Made by a program: the position numbers and the translations under genes
Shown here: piece after piece, positions 1 through 8,100 of the stretch
Layout of the letters: every line of letters starts with the position of its first letter
How positions within the stretch are numbered: the first letter of the stretch is position 1
The notes under the pieces: generated by a model
Told to the model about the DNA's origin: nothing
Databases searched by the model: none
Seen by the model: only the letters and a program-made list of their open reading frames with translations
Source of the DNA: Thermoplasmata archaeon
GTDB lineage: Archaea > Thermoplasmatota > Thermoplasmata > Lutacidiplasmatales > UBA184
Direction of reading: 5' to 3'
Length of the DNA: 13,366 bases
Assembly (NCBI GenBank): GCA_021823085.1
Contig: JAKAPG010000022.1
Location: forward strand, 1-13,366

Positions 1-54
1 CAAGGGCTGATGCGGCACGGCCCGGGTCATCTCCAACTCGCCCCCTACGGATAG
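1..54 (+). CDS. Possible C-terminal end of an upstream gene (partial)
   Basis: Frame 1 is open from the left edge and would encode 17 residues ending HLQLAPYG, followed by two consecutive stop codons (TAG TAG, 52-57). About two thirds of its codons end in G or C, less strict than in the large genes here. The next 30 bases hold a weak GGGAG/CTCCC inverted repeat and a pyrimidine-rich stretch, which would suit a gene end. Too little is visible to name a product. The alternative is plain intergenic DNA, or the first ten codons of a divergent gene (ATG on the minus strand at 28-30). Confidence 0.22.
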   Translation, partial: QGLMRHGPGHLQLAPYG

Positions 55-129
55 TAGGCCCGTCGACCGGGAGCACTCCCCCTCCTTGGTCAGCTTCGGC
101 CCAGTGACCTGTTACCTTCTTTCACGACC

Positions 130-138
130 TTTTTATAC
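130..138 (+). promoter_or_regulatory. TATA box of surface protein gene A
   Basis: TTTTTATAC is the only AT-rich patch in the first 200 bases and stands out against GC-rich surroundings. A start about 25 bases downstream of its centre would give transcription from roughly 158-162 and a leader of some 40-45 bases before the ATG at 204. There is no Shine-Dalgarno motif before that ATG (context AAAACCATG). Confidence 0.7.
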
Positions 139-203
139 TCGATACTCTGGTCCCCCGCTCAGCGGTCAGTCTGCAAAGAGGCAGCCGGACCCCAAGCAAA
201 ACC

Positions 204-3200
204 ATGAACGCGAGTAGCAGGCAGAAGAGTGTCCTGAGTGTGTTGGTCGTCGCCCTGATGGTCCTGTCGACCGTCGTGGCGGTCGTGACTTTCGCGGTCC
301 CGGCCGCAGCCTCCCCGGCGGGCGCGAGTGGCGGCGCGACTCCCGTAGCGATCCAGGCCGCACCACCCCCACCGGCGCCGCCGACCCAGGTGGTCTGCAC
401 GAACCCGACGACATTCGGTATCGGGACGGTCACGACTACGTACGGGTACAGCGGCGGAAACGCTCCGTGTTCGACCGCGAACATCTTTTCCGCGGGATCC
501 ACCGTCAGCTTCTGGCTGAGCACGACACCGGCGTCGACCGGCATCGTCGGCTCCTCGATCGGTACGGCCGTCCTCAGGGCAGGCTCCGGGAACCTTGACA
601 ACGTCTTCACCCTGACCATTCCTGCGAGCACAGCGGCGGGAACGTACTACCTCCTCGCGAACTCGAACGCGGCCCCCACCTCCTACCAGTACGGCGGGGC
701 CATCGTGGTCGCGACGCAGCCGTCGTTCTCGATTTCACCGACGACCGCCTCGCCCGAGATGCAACTTGGCGAGATGGGCTCCGGCTGGGACCCCGCGGCT
801 ACCATCGACGTGACGATCAGCTATGCCGACGCACCCTACGACATGCCGGCAGGAACGGGCTTCACGGCTGCTCCGGTCCAGATCGACACGTTCACAACGA
901 CCGCCGCCGGGAACTTCCCGGCGAGCCAGCTTTCGAACGCCCTTCCCCAACTGGCGGCCGGCAGCTACGTCATCGTGGCGCAGGAAGTCACCGCGGCGCT
1001 CCCACTCTCGTACATGACCGCCGACGCTACCCTGACGATCCAGGGAGCGGTCGGCACCTGCCACCCCGCGGGATACCCGAGCTATGAGACCTGCAGTGTC
1101 GGTCCCGTGGCGCCGCTCGGCATGGTGGCGAGCATCCCCGGAAGTACAGGCTCTACGTTCGTGCTCACAGGCGGCGGCTTCACCGCCGGCGCCTCGATCA
1201 GTTCGATCACCGTCGGCGGCGTCGCTGCGACGTTCACCCCGGCGACCGCCACGGTCGCATCGGACGGCGCCTTCACCGTCACGGTGACGGGACTCGCGAG
1301 CAAGATCACGGCGCAGGGACCCGCGACCATCGTGGTCACGACGAGCCCGGCGTCGGCGCCAACGTCGTTCCCCGATGCCGTTGTGGTCTCCAACCCCGGA
1401 ATCTCGACGAGCCTGATGGCAACCGACCTCGTGACCAGCACCTCGAGCGGCATGGGCGGCGATGGGCTCATGTACCAGGGCTGGGGCTTCGCGGCGAGCG
1501 GATCGGGCAACGTCTACTTTGACGGCGTCGCCCGGGGCGAGAGTACTGACGTGAACGGCTACTTCCTCGACAAAGCCGCCTCGGTTCCCTACCTGCCCGA
1601 CGGTGCCTACCAGGTCTTCGCCGAGATCGGGGGGTACACTGCGAGCACGACGTTCACCCTGGGACCGTTCAGCGGGATCTTCGACTCCTCGGGCTTCGGG
1701 GACCTCCTGACCGGCGAGTATGCCGTCTCGGGCTCAGTGATCGAGGTCTACGCGCAGGGCCTTGCGCCACTCCAGCAGCTCGATGTCACCGACACGGGCC
1801 TTGTCAGCACCTTTGGGACCTCCTCGCTCGACACCGTGTGCGTGCAGTTCCCCGCGACGTGTCCGATCCTCTCGTTCAGTGATGGCCGTTTCAACGCCGT
1901 CACCGGGACCATCCAGGCGAACTCGGTCGGGGTCATTGACGTCTTCTATGGCCTGACCTACTCTCAGCTCGCCACCGGGGCCTCCGAGACGACCACGCTG
2001 GTCACGCTTCCGAGCGGGACCACGGTCACGAGCGCGACCTACCTCGCAGTCGGACCTGCCGTCACCTCGATCGCGACCTCGTACTTGCCGACCGGCACGG
2101 TCTCGCTCTCGATCTCGGGCCTCATCCCCAACGGCTCGGCGATCACGCCGGAGACGGCGGGGTACGTCGGCCCGTTCGGCATCCAGATCGCCGGGACGCC
2201 GGTGGCCTTCTCCTCGCCGCTCTCCGGGGCCCACTACTTCTTCAGCACGGCGACCGGGACCGCCAGCGTGACGTTCACCAACCCCAACGCCGGGCCGGTC
2301 GAGACGCTCGCCATCTACGGCGACGTGAAGACCAGCGGAGCGCTCAACCCGGGCTCCGCCCAGCTCTACAAGAACGTCGACTTCATCACCAGCACTCCGT
2401 CCGTCAGCTCGGGAACGGTTGCGGCGAACCCCGCTGAGACGAGTACGACTGGTGGGGCAGGAACCAGCGGAAGCCCGTGGGTCTTCTACGCGGACCCGGC
2501 GGGAGCCGCCTACTTCATCGTGTTCGACCTCTATGACTTCCCTGCGAACACGGCGGTCACGGTGACCGTTTACACCTCCGCCGGAGTCACGACCTCGACC
2601 GTGACGACCGACGCTAACGGCGGCGGGCTCTACACCTTCATGCCACCGGACACGGCAGGCGTCATCACACCGCCCGGCTCCCCGATGTACCTCCTGACGT
2701 TCTCGGCCACGTCGGTGACGATCAGCGGCAACGCCTACTACTGGGAGCTTCAGACGGCGGTCTCCTTCGACGCGGCGCCCTTCCTGCCCTCCGGGTCTCC
2801 GGCGACCGACTACTTGACGGAGTTCGGAGTCGACGCGAGCGTCGGCGGCATGGTCACGGTCTACGTCAGCAACTACCTGCCGAACTCGCCGCTCGACCTC
2901 GTGATGACCCAGAGCGCGACGGCCCCGCTCAGCGGCTCGGGGATCGTCGGCACCAACCTCGTAGCACAGGCGACGACCAACGCGAACGGCGATGCCACCC
3001 TCACCTTCGCCGTGCCGGCCTCGCTCAACGGGGTCACGGTGGCCGGCCTCTGGTATCTGTACGTGGTGGAGAACACGTACAACACCGGGCACGGGCCGTT
3101 CAACATCAACACGGCAGGGCTTACCATCGAGTTCCCCGACTTCAACCTGTACGACGGCGGGGTCGTGAGCATGCCGGCGTCGACGGCGTTCCCCGGCGAG

Positions 3201-4244
3201 ATCATCAACTTCGACTGGGTCCCCGCGACCCTCCCGGCCTCGGGAGTCCCGGTCAGCGTGACGATCGAGCTCAACGGGACGGCCTACACGACCGAGCCGG
3301 CGACGTTCACGGGAACGGACGTGCTCGGCACGTTCACCATGCCGAACGACATGGTGGGAAGTTCTTGGATGGTGTCGCTCGAGTGGACCCAGGTGACCAC
3401 GTCCGGCGGCAACACGGTCGTCTCGACCTATCCCTCCACCTCGGTAGCGCCGCTCGCCCTCGTCAGCGGAGCCGGAGCCTTGGTCGTGAGCGTGTCGGTC
3501 AGCCAGGCGCAGATCGTCCAGATTGCCAGCCTGAGCGGCCAGTTCGTCAACATGACGCTGACCACCCTGGGCGCGAAGATCACCGGCATCCAGAACGGGG
3601 TCGCCTACCTCAACACGAGCTTCGGGACGATGCAGGCCTCCTTGGCGGCGATCGGGGCGACGGTCACGAGCATCTCGAGCGGAGTGGCTCAGTTGAACAC
3701 GAGCCTGGGCAGCATCAGCGCGACGCTCAAGAGCCTCAACGCGACCATCAGCAAGTTCAACGGCACGGTGGTCGAGCTGGCGAGCATCGTCGGGACGCTG
3801 AGCGGCACGCTCTCCTCGATCAACGCGACCGTGCAGGCAAACGCGGTGACGACCGCGCAGATCAACGCGAACGTCAAGTCCCTCATCGGGATGGTCGTCT
3901 ACATCAACACGACCTCGCTCGCGGGGATTTCGGGGCAACTGGGAACCATCAGTAGTGGCGTTACGAGCGTCCAGGGAACGGTCACGGCGGTCGCCGGGAA
4001 CGTCGCCACCATCCAGACGGGTGTGGGCACGCTCCTGGTGAACGCGAGCTCGATCCAGGGAACGCTCAACCAGGTCAAGTCGAACACAAGCGGAACCCCG
4101 AACATCACGACCTACCTGATCATCGTGATCGTGCTTGCGATCATCGCGATCGTGGTCGGTCTGCTCGCGGTCATGCGCGTGAACGCGGTCGCTCGGCGAC
4201 TCGAGGGCCGCGGCAGTGGCGGAAGCCAGGAGCCTCCGAAGTAG
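204..4244 (+). CDS. Giant cell-surface stalk protein, paralogue A (S-layer-like or adhesin)
   Basis: 1346 residues. A signal peptide is clear: a basic start, a hydrophobic stretch at about 9-31 and an AAASPA-type cleavage region near 35-38, then a proline-rich linker. The ectodomain (about 60-1100) is rich in Thr, Ser, Gly, Ala and Val and looks like serial Ig-like beta domains. Recurring motifs include GSGWDPAAT (W195), a GGGF...ITVGG segment near 325 and FDW at W1005. Six cysteines sit at 65, 89, 286, 297, 546 and 553. Residues 1104-1291 form a regular heptad stalk rich in N-glycosylation sequons. A membrane helix (about 1303-1324) and a 22-residue basic tail finish the protein, so the ectodomain is outside and the tail in the cytoplasm. 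It is colinear with the product of 5180-8980 but about 80 residues longer in the middle. Function is inferred from architecture only: lattice or stalk protein, or adhesin. The ATG follows a TATA box and directly precedes the signal peptide. Confidence 0.93.
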   Translation: MNASSRQKSVLSVLVVALMVLSTVVAVVTFAVPAAASPAGASGGATPVAIQAAPPPPAPPTQVVCTNPTTFGIGTVTTTYGYSGGNAPCSTANIFSAGSTVSFWLSTTPASTGIVGSSIGTAVLRAGSGNLDNVFTLTIPASTAAGTYYLLANSNAAPTSYQYGGAIVVATQPSFSISPTTASPEMQLGEMGSGWDPAATIDVTISYADAPYDMPAGTGFTAAPVQIDTFTTTAAGNFPASQLSNALPQLAAGSYVIVAQEVTAALPLSYMTADATLTIQGAVGTCHPAGYPSYETCSVGPVAPLGMVASIPGSTGSTFVLTGGGFTAGASISSITVGGVAATFTPATATVASDGAFTVTVTGLASKITAQGPATIVVTTSPASAPTSFPDAVVVSNPGISTSLMATDLVTSTSSGMGGDGLMYQGWGFAASGSGNVYFDGVARGESTDVNGYFLDKAASVPYLPDGAYQVFAEIGGYTASTTFTLGPFSGIFDSSGFGDLLTGEYAVSGSVIEVYAQGLAPLQQLDVTDTGLVSTFGTSSLDTVCVQFPATCPILSFSDGRFNAVTGTIQANSVGVIDVFYGLTYSQLATGASETTTLVTLPSGTTVTSATYLAVGPAVTSIATSYLPTGTVSLSISGLIPNGSAITPETAGYVGPFGIQIAGTPVAFSSPLSGAHYFFSTATGTASVTFTNPNAGPVETLAIYGDVKTSGALNPGSAQLYKNVDFITSTPSVSSGTVAANPAETSTTGGAGTSGSPWVFYADPAGAAYFIVFDLYDFPANTAVTVTVYTSAGVTTSTVTTDANGGGLYTFMPPDTAGVITPPGSPMYLLTFSATSVTISGNAYYWELQTAVSFDAAPFLPSGSPATDYLTEFGVDASVGGMVTVYVSNYLPNSPLDLVMTQSATAPLSGSGIVGTNLVAQATTNANGDATLTFAVPASLNGVTVAGLWYLYVVENTYNTGHGPFNINTAGLTIEFPDFNLYDGGVVSMPASTAFPGEIINFDWVPATLPASGVPVSVTIELNGTAYTTEPATFTGTDVLGTFTMPNDMVGSSWMVSLEWTQVTTSGGNTVVSTYPSTSVAPLALVSGAGALVVSVSVSQAQIVQIASLSGQFVNMTLTTLGAKITGIQNGVAYLNTSFGTMQASLAAIGATVTSISSGVAQLNTSLGSISATLKSLNATISKFNGTVVELASIVGTLSGTLSSINATVQANAVTTAQINANVKSLIGMVVYINTTSLAGISGQLGTISSGVTSVQGTVTAVAGNVATIQTGVGTLLVNASSIQGTLNQVKSNTSGTPNITTYLIIVIVLAIIAIVVGLLAVMRVNAVARRLEGRGSGGSQEPPK
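3558..4076 (+). repeat. Heptad-repeat stalk of surface protein A
   Basis: Residues 1119-1291. Hydrophobic residues (Leu, Ile, Val, Met, Phe) fall at strict 3-4 spacing from L1119 to V1210, 13 heptads without a miss. They continue with polar core positions at about 1213-1217 to I1234, then resume one residue out of register at L1239 and run to V1291. Most other positions are Thr, Ser, Gly, Ala or Asn; only four Lys and one Glu occur in this stretch. This predicts a long parallel coiled-coil stalk ending at the membrane helix. Confidence 0.75.
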
Positions 4245-4265
4245 GCAGGAGGAGCGCACCGGCCG

Positions 4266-4320
4266 GCGGGGTTCCCGGATCGGGAGCCCCGCTGTAACCC
4301 ATTCCTTTCCCTCTTCTTCT
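4266..4320 (+). terminator. Hairpin plus pyrimidine tract after gene A
   Basis: Arms 4266-4277 and 4281-4292 pair over 12 positions with one G-T wobble around a three-base loop. They are followed by a C/T-only tract with T clusters (about 4302-4320). It starts 22 bases after the stop of gene A. Archaeal transcripts often end at T-rich tracts with or without a hairpin, so this probably ends or attenuates the gene A transcript before the next gene. Confidence 0.6.
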
Positions 4321-4403
4321 CATCGAGACTGGTGGGCCGAGGGGGGGCCGGGGGAGCGACGGGAGAGCAGGAGGCTCTACCGGGGCTGGCGATCTATCGA
4401 TCC

Positions 4404-5021
4404 ATGCAGGACCCTTGGCTCTACGCGGCCTCGCTCTTCGGCCTGGGATTCGTGACGGTGGCGTTCTTGGTCACTCTCACGACGTACCGGAGCGTGGTCC
4501 TCCGATTCCTCCGGCAGGCCGGTTCCCTGTTCCTCTTTCCCGCGCTCGGGTTCCTCGTCTTCGTTTCGGGGCTCTACCCTGGCGATGCGGTGACGCTCTT
4601 CCTGCTCGCCGAGTTCCTCTACCTGCTCGCGCTCTTCCTGGGCTACATCCGCGGGCTCCTCGGCCTTCGATCGACCGCTCTGGCGGGGGTCGGGGCCGTG
4701 GGATTCTTCGTCCCCTGGGAGCCGTATCTCAACGCGGTGCTGATGATCGGCTCGGTCTACCTCGCCTTCACCGTGACCGCGACCCTCCTGCAGAGCATCC
4801 TGAGCTACCGGAAGGGGTCCGTGGCCGTCCTCGCCTCGTTCTTCATGTTGAGCGCCTCCGTGATCGCTCAGGTCTTCTACGAGTTCCAGGGGTCGATCGG
4901 GTTCCTTCGGACGGGCCTCGTCCTCTTCCTGGTCTCGGCCGTGCTCTTCGAGTTGCCCCTGGTGCTGAGCGTTCCCTGGGGCCATGGCCTCCCGGAGTCG
5001 GCCCGGTCGGATCCCCGGTAG
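4404..5021 (+). CDS. Seven-helix integral membrane protein of unknown function
   Basis: 205 residues from the ATG at 4404. A GTG at 4332 would add a Gly-rich, non-hydrophobic 24-residue leader and is less likely. Seven hydrophobic helices are visible at about 6-25, 39-58, 62-82, 91-107, 109-131, 139-160 and 165-190. Positive residues cluster in alternate loops (R29, R34, R37; R83, R89; R136, K137) and in the C-terminal tail, so the positive-inside rule gives an outside N terminus and cytoplasmic C terminus. The few acidic residues inside or beside helices (D61, E70, E106, E160, E183) could matter functionally. I recognise no transporter signature. It lies 159 bases after gene A and 158 bases before gene B, all on one strand, so a link to the surface proteins (sensor, assembly or export partner) is plausible but inferred. 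No strong ribosome site or TATA box precedes it, so it may depend on readthrough from gene A. Confidence 0.8.
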   Translation: MQDPWLYAASLFGLGFVTVAFLVTLTTYRSVVLRFLRQAGSLFLFPALGFLVFVSGLYPGDAVTLFLLAEFLYLLALFLGYIRGLLGLRSTALAGVGAVGFFVPWEPYLNAVLMIGSVYLAFTVTATLLQSILSYRKGSVAVLASFFMLSASVIAQVFYEFQGSIGFLRTGLVLFLVSAVLFELPLVLSVPWGHGLPESARSDPR

Positions 5022-5058
5022 CGATTCGGGCTCCCGAGCGAGGATGCGGATCTCTCCT

Positions 5059-5072
5059 GCGGAGCGCTCCGC
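5059..5072. repeat. Perfect 14-bp palindrome upstream of gene B
   Basis: GCGGAGCGCTCCGC is self-complementary over all 14 bases. It lies 37 bases after the stop of the seven-helix gene and 57 bases before the TATA box of gene B. It could be a two-fold operator site or part of a terminator; no T-rich tract follows immediately. Confidence 0.45.
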
Positions 5073-5129
5073 GCCGTTCGGGGCCGGCGGTTCCGGTCCG
5101 CTCGCGGGAGCGTTCGCCTCCTTCATGAC

Positions 5130-5137
5130 ATATAAAT
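5130..5137 (+). promoter_or_regulatory. TATA box of surface protein gene B
   Basis: ATATAAAT is the best archaeal TATA match in the window. It predicts transcription from about 5157-5160 and a leader of only some 20-25 bases to the ATG at 5180. This separate promoter argues that gene B is not simply cotranscribed with the genes before it. Confidence 0.8.
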
Positions 5138-5142
5138 AGCGG

Positions 5143-5163
5143 GCATCCGCATGGGCCGGATGC
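5143..5163. promoter_or_regulatory. Inverted repeat at the predicted gene B transcription start
   Basis: GCATCCG (5143-5149) and CGGATGC (5157-5163) form perfect 7-bp arms around a seven-base spacer, beginning a few bases after the TATA box and covering the predicted start. The place suits an operator where a bound protein would block polymerase. A third GGATGC copy lies at 5042-5047. Confidence 0.35.
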
Positions 5164-5179
5164 TGTCCTAGGGCCTACC

Positions 5180-8100
5180 ATGTCGGGAAATCCTTGCACG
5201 AGCGGGAGCGCGTACCGGAACTGCTGGGTCGTCCTCGTGGTGGCGGTCCTCGTGGCGACCACCGCCCTTGTCGTGGCTACCCCGTCCGCCGCCGCGGGAA
5301 GCGGTCCGGCGCGAGCCGCATCGGGCGACGTGCCTCAGACGGCCCTCCGCGTGGCCCCTCCGGCTTCGGGGTCCCTCTCCATGAGCCCGACGACCTTCGC
5401 GAACGGCGCCGTCACGACATCGGCCGTCTTCAACGGAGGGAGCTTCGGCTCGGGAGCCACCGTGACCTTCTGCCTCAGCGCCACCGTCTCGTTCTCCTCG
5501 AGCACGTCCATCGGTAGCTACAGCCTCGCGGCGGGCTCGACCACCCTCTCCAGCGCCGTCGTCACGATCCGGACCTCCCAGACAGCGGGGTCCTACTACG
5601 TGGCCGCGACCGACGGGTCGTGCGGGGGCGCGTCGTCGACCTACACCTCTCCGGTCTCCGCGGACGTCGTCTCGAGCCCCTACCCCAGCTTTTCGCTATC
5701 GAACGCCACCCAGACCATCGGGTCCACCATCTCCGTGCGCGGCGGCGGCTGGGACCCGAGCGCCACCGTGCTCGTCTATCTGGGCAGCCTCGCCGCGACC
5801 CCGGCGATCGCCGGCTTCACCACGAGCTCGGCCGGGGCCCTGCCTTCGAACGCATCGTTCACCGTGCCCGCGGGCCTTCCCCAGGGCGTCTACGGCGTCT
5901 TCGCCATCGAGACCCATGCCGGCGGCTCCTCGAGCCAATGGCTCGATTTCTCGGCTCCCTACTCCGGTACCACCAACTTCTTCTCGGTGGGACCCTCGAT
6001 CACGGTCCGGTCCGGTCAGACGGGCAGCTTCGACTTCAGCGGAGCGTCCGGCTCCACCCTGTCGATCTCGGGCCAGGGCTTCCGTGCCTCCTCGACCATC
6101 GCGGCCAACTCGATCACCATCGGCGGCATCGGCACCACCCACAGCTCCGTCGCCGTGAGCTCCTCGGGCACCTTCTCGGTCAGCGTGACCACCGCCGCGG
6201 CGATCTCCGCCGTTCCGGGGGGCTCCCAGACCGTCGTCGTCTCGACCAGCCCGGCGTCCTCGACGAGCTCCTTTGCCGATGCCGCCTGGGTCTCCAGCCC
6301 GAACTCGGGCGCGCTCCAGTTCATGGTCTCTCCCACCTCGGGTCTCTCTCCCGGGGGTGCGATATCGGCCGAGGCCTGGAACTTCCCGTCCGGAGCGAGC
6401 GTCTCCTTCCGGGTCGGCGCCACGATCGTCGCGACGGTCGTCGCGGACAGTCTCGGATTCGCCGAGCTGGCGGCTTCCTCCACGCTTCCCCCCATGCCGG
6501 CGTCCACGTACAACGCGCTCGCGGCGGACAGCTCGGCGGGGCTCTACTCCTCTCCCGTCTCGGTCACCGTCTCCGCCTCGTATGCCGCCACGGACCCGAG
6601 CGGGGCGCAGATCGCGTCGGAGTACATTCCGTCCGGAGCGGCCGTCACCGTGGAAGCGCTGGGCCTGACGCCTCAACAGGGGTACGTCTTCAGCGACACG
6701 GTGTACGCCGGGGCCTCGATCGCGGGGAACTCGATCGGGCTTGCCTATGCCGACGGGTACGCCACGGTCGCCGTCGCGGTCGGCAGCCTGGACGCCGCGA
6801 CGGGAGAGTTCCTGCCGGCCTCCAACGGCACGCTCCTCTTCGCCTACGCTCCGCTCTACGACCTGCTCTCCAGCGTGCCTTCGACCGGAACGACCGAGAC
6901 GATCTCCCAATCCTCCTCGATCGCCGGGACCTACCGGGTGATCGGAGCGGTAACCTCTTCCGTCGGTGACTGGCAGAGTTTCCAGTCCGGTTCGGCCCTC
7001 TCCTCGGCGATCACCTTCTCGGGGCTCATCCCGCAGGGCTCGACGGTCTACCCCGGCGTTGCCGGGCTCTCCTACTACTACAACGTCTACGTCGGGACCA
7101 CGCTCGAAGCCGGGCTTTCCGGTTCAACGTGCTCCGCCGTAACGCCGAGCACCTGCTATGCGAGCGGCAGTCCTTCGGGCACGCTCGCGATCCGGTTCAC
7201 CTGGCCGGCCGTCAGCGGAGCACAGTCGCTTTCCGTGGTCTACCTGGGCGAATCCCCCTCGAGTTCCTCGCTGGTGGCCGTTCCGGTCGTCCTCTCGGTC
7301 GCCGGCGCCTCGCCGAGCTCGGGCACGCTCCAGACCGTGACCGACCCCGTCTCGGGGCACACGGAGGTCGTGGGCTACGGGCTCCTGCCCGGCGCCTCGA
7401 GCTACACGCTGAACGTGTCGACCGCCGTCTCGGGCACGATCCATCTCACTCCCACCGTGACGGGCTACGGAGCGATGGCCGCGATCGATCTCACGGCGGG
7501 CGGCTACACGAACGAGCCGGCCGGGAGCTATGCGGTAACCCTCTACGTCCACACCGCAAGCGGGTCCGGGACCCTCTCCGCCACCTACTCGGTCGGGGCG
7601 TCGCTGACCATCTCCTCGCCCGTCTCGATGTCGGGACCGATCGGGACCCCGGTCACCTGGTCGGCGAGCGGGCTTGCCTCGAGCGGGTACTACGATCTCT
7701 ACTTCGCAGGCACCTACCAGGGCCTCACCTACCAGGCAAGCTCGGCGGGAGCGATCTCGGCTCAGGCGTTCACGGTGCCGGATGTGATTCCCGCGACGTA
7801 CTCGCTCGCGCTTGCGCCGACGGGGACCACCTCCGCCGCGGTTTCCGCTCCGTTCACCGTGACCGCGAGCACTGCGATCACCCTCACCGCCGGCGGGAGC
7901 GACGCGACCGCGGCGTTCCCCTCCGAGATCGTGCAGTTCGACTGGGCCCCGGCGAGCGGGCACACTCCCCAGGGTCCCGGGAATGCCACCACCGACTACA
8001 GCCAGATCTCCGTCACCGTGAATCTGAACGGGAGCTCGTATACGACTTTCCAGGCCACCCCGCTCGATAGCGGTGCCGCACCGACCGCCGGAGGTGCCGT

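Noticed and set aside
1..30. Ten codons of a divergent minus-strand gene starting at the ATG complement 28-30.
   Set aside because: Only a weak TATA-like TACTAT upstream and too few codons to judge; it competes with the tandem-stop reading of the + strand.
1734..4259. An 841-codon open frame on the minus strand across gene A.
   Set aside because: It is the antisense shadow of a GC-rich gene: Arg/Asp/Gly/His-rich, no domain, no signal, while the + strand has signal peptide, stalk and anchor.
4332..4403. GTG at 4332 as start of the seven-helix protein.
   Set aside because: It adds a Gly-rich stretch before helix 1 and has no ribosome site; the ATG at 4404 sits right before the first helix.
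5151..5171. A six-codon ATG...TAG mini-frame just before gene B.
   Set aside because: It starts before or at the predicted transcription start, so it is probably not in the transcript; such short frames arise by chance.
5620..6969. A 449-codon frame on the + strand inside gene B, and a 404-codon minus-strand frame over the same region.
   Set aside because: Arg-rich low-complexity translations with no motifs; gene B is convincingly coding in its own frame.
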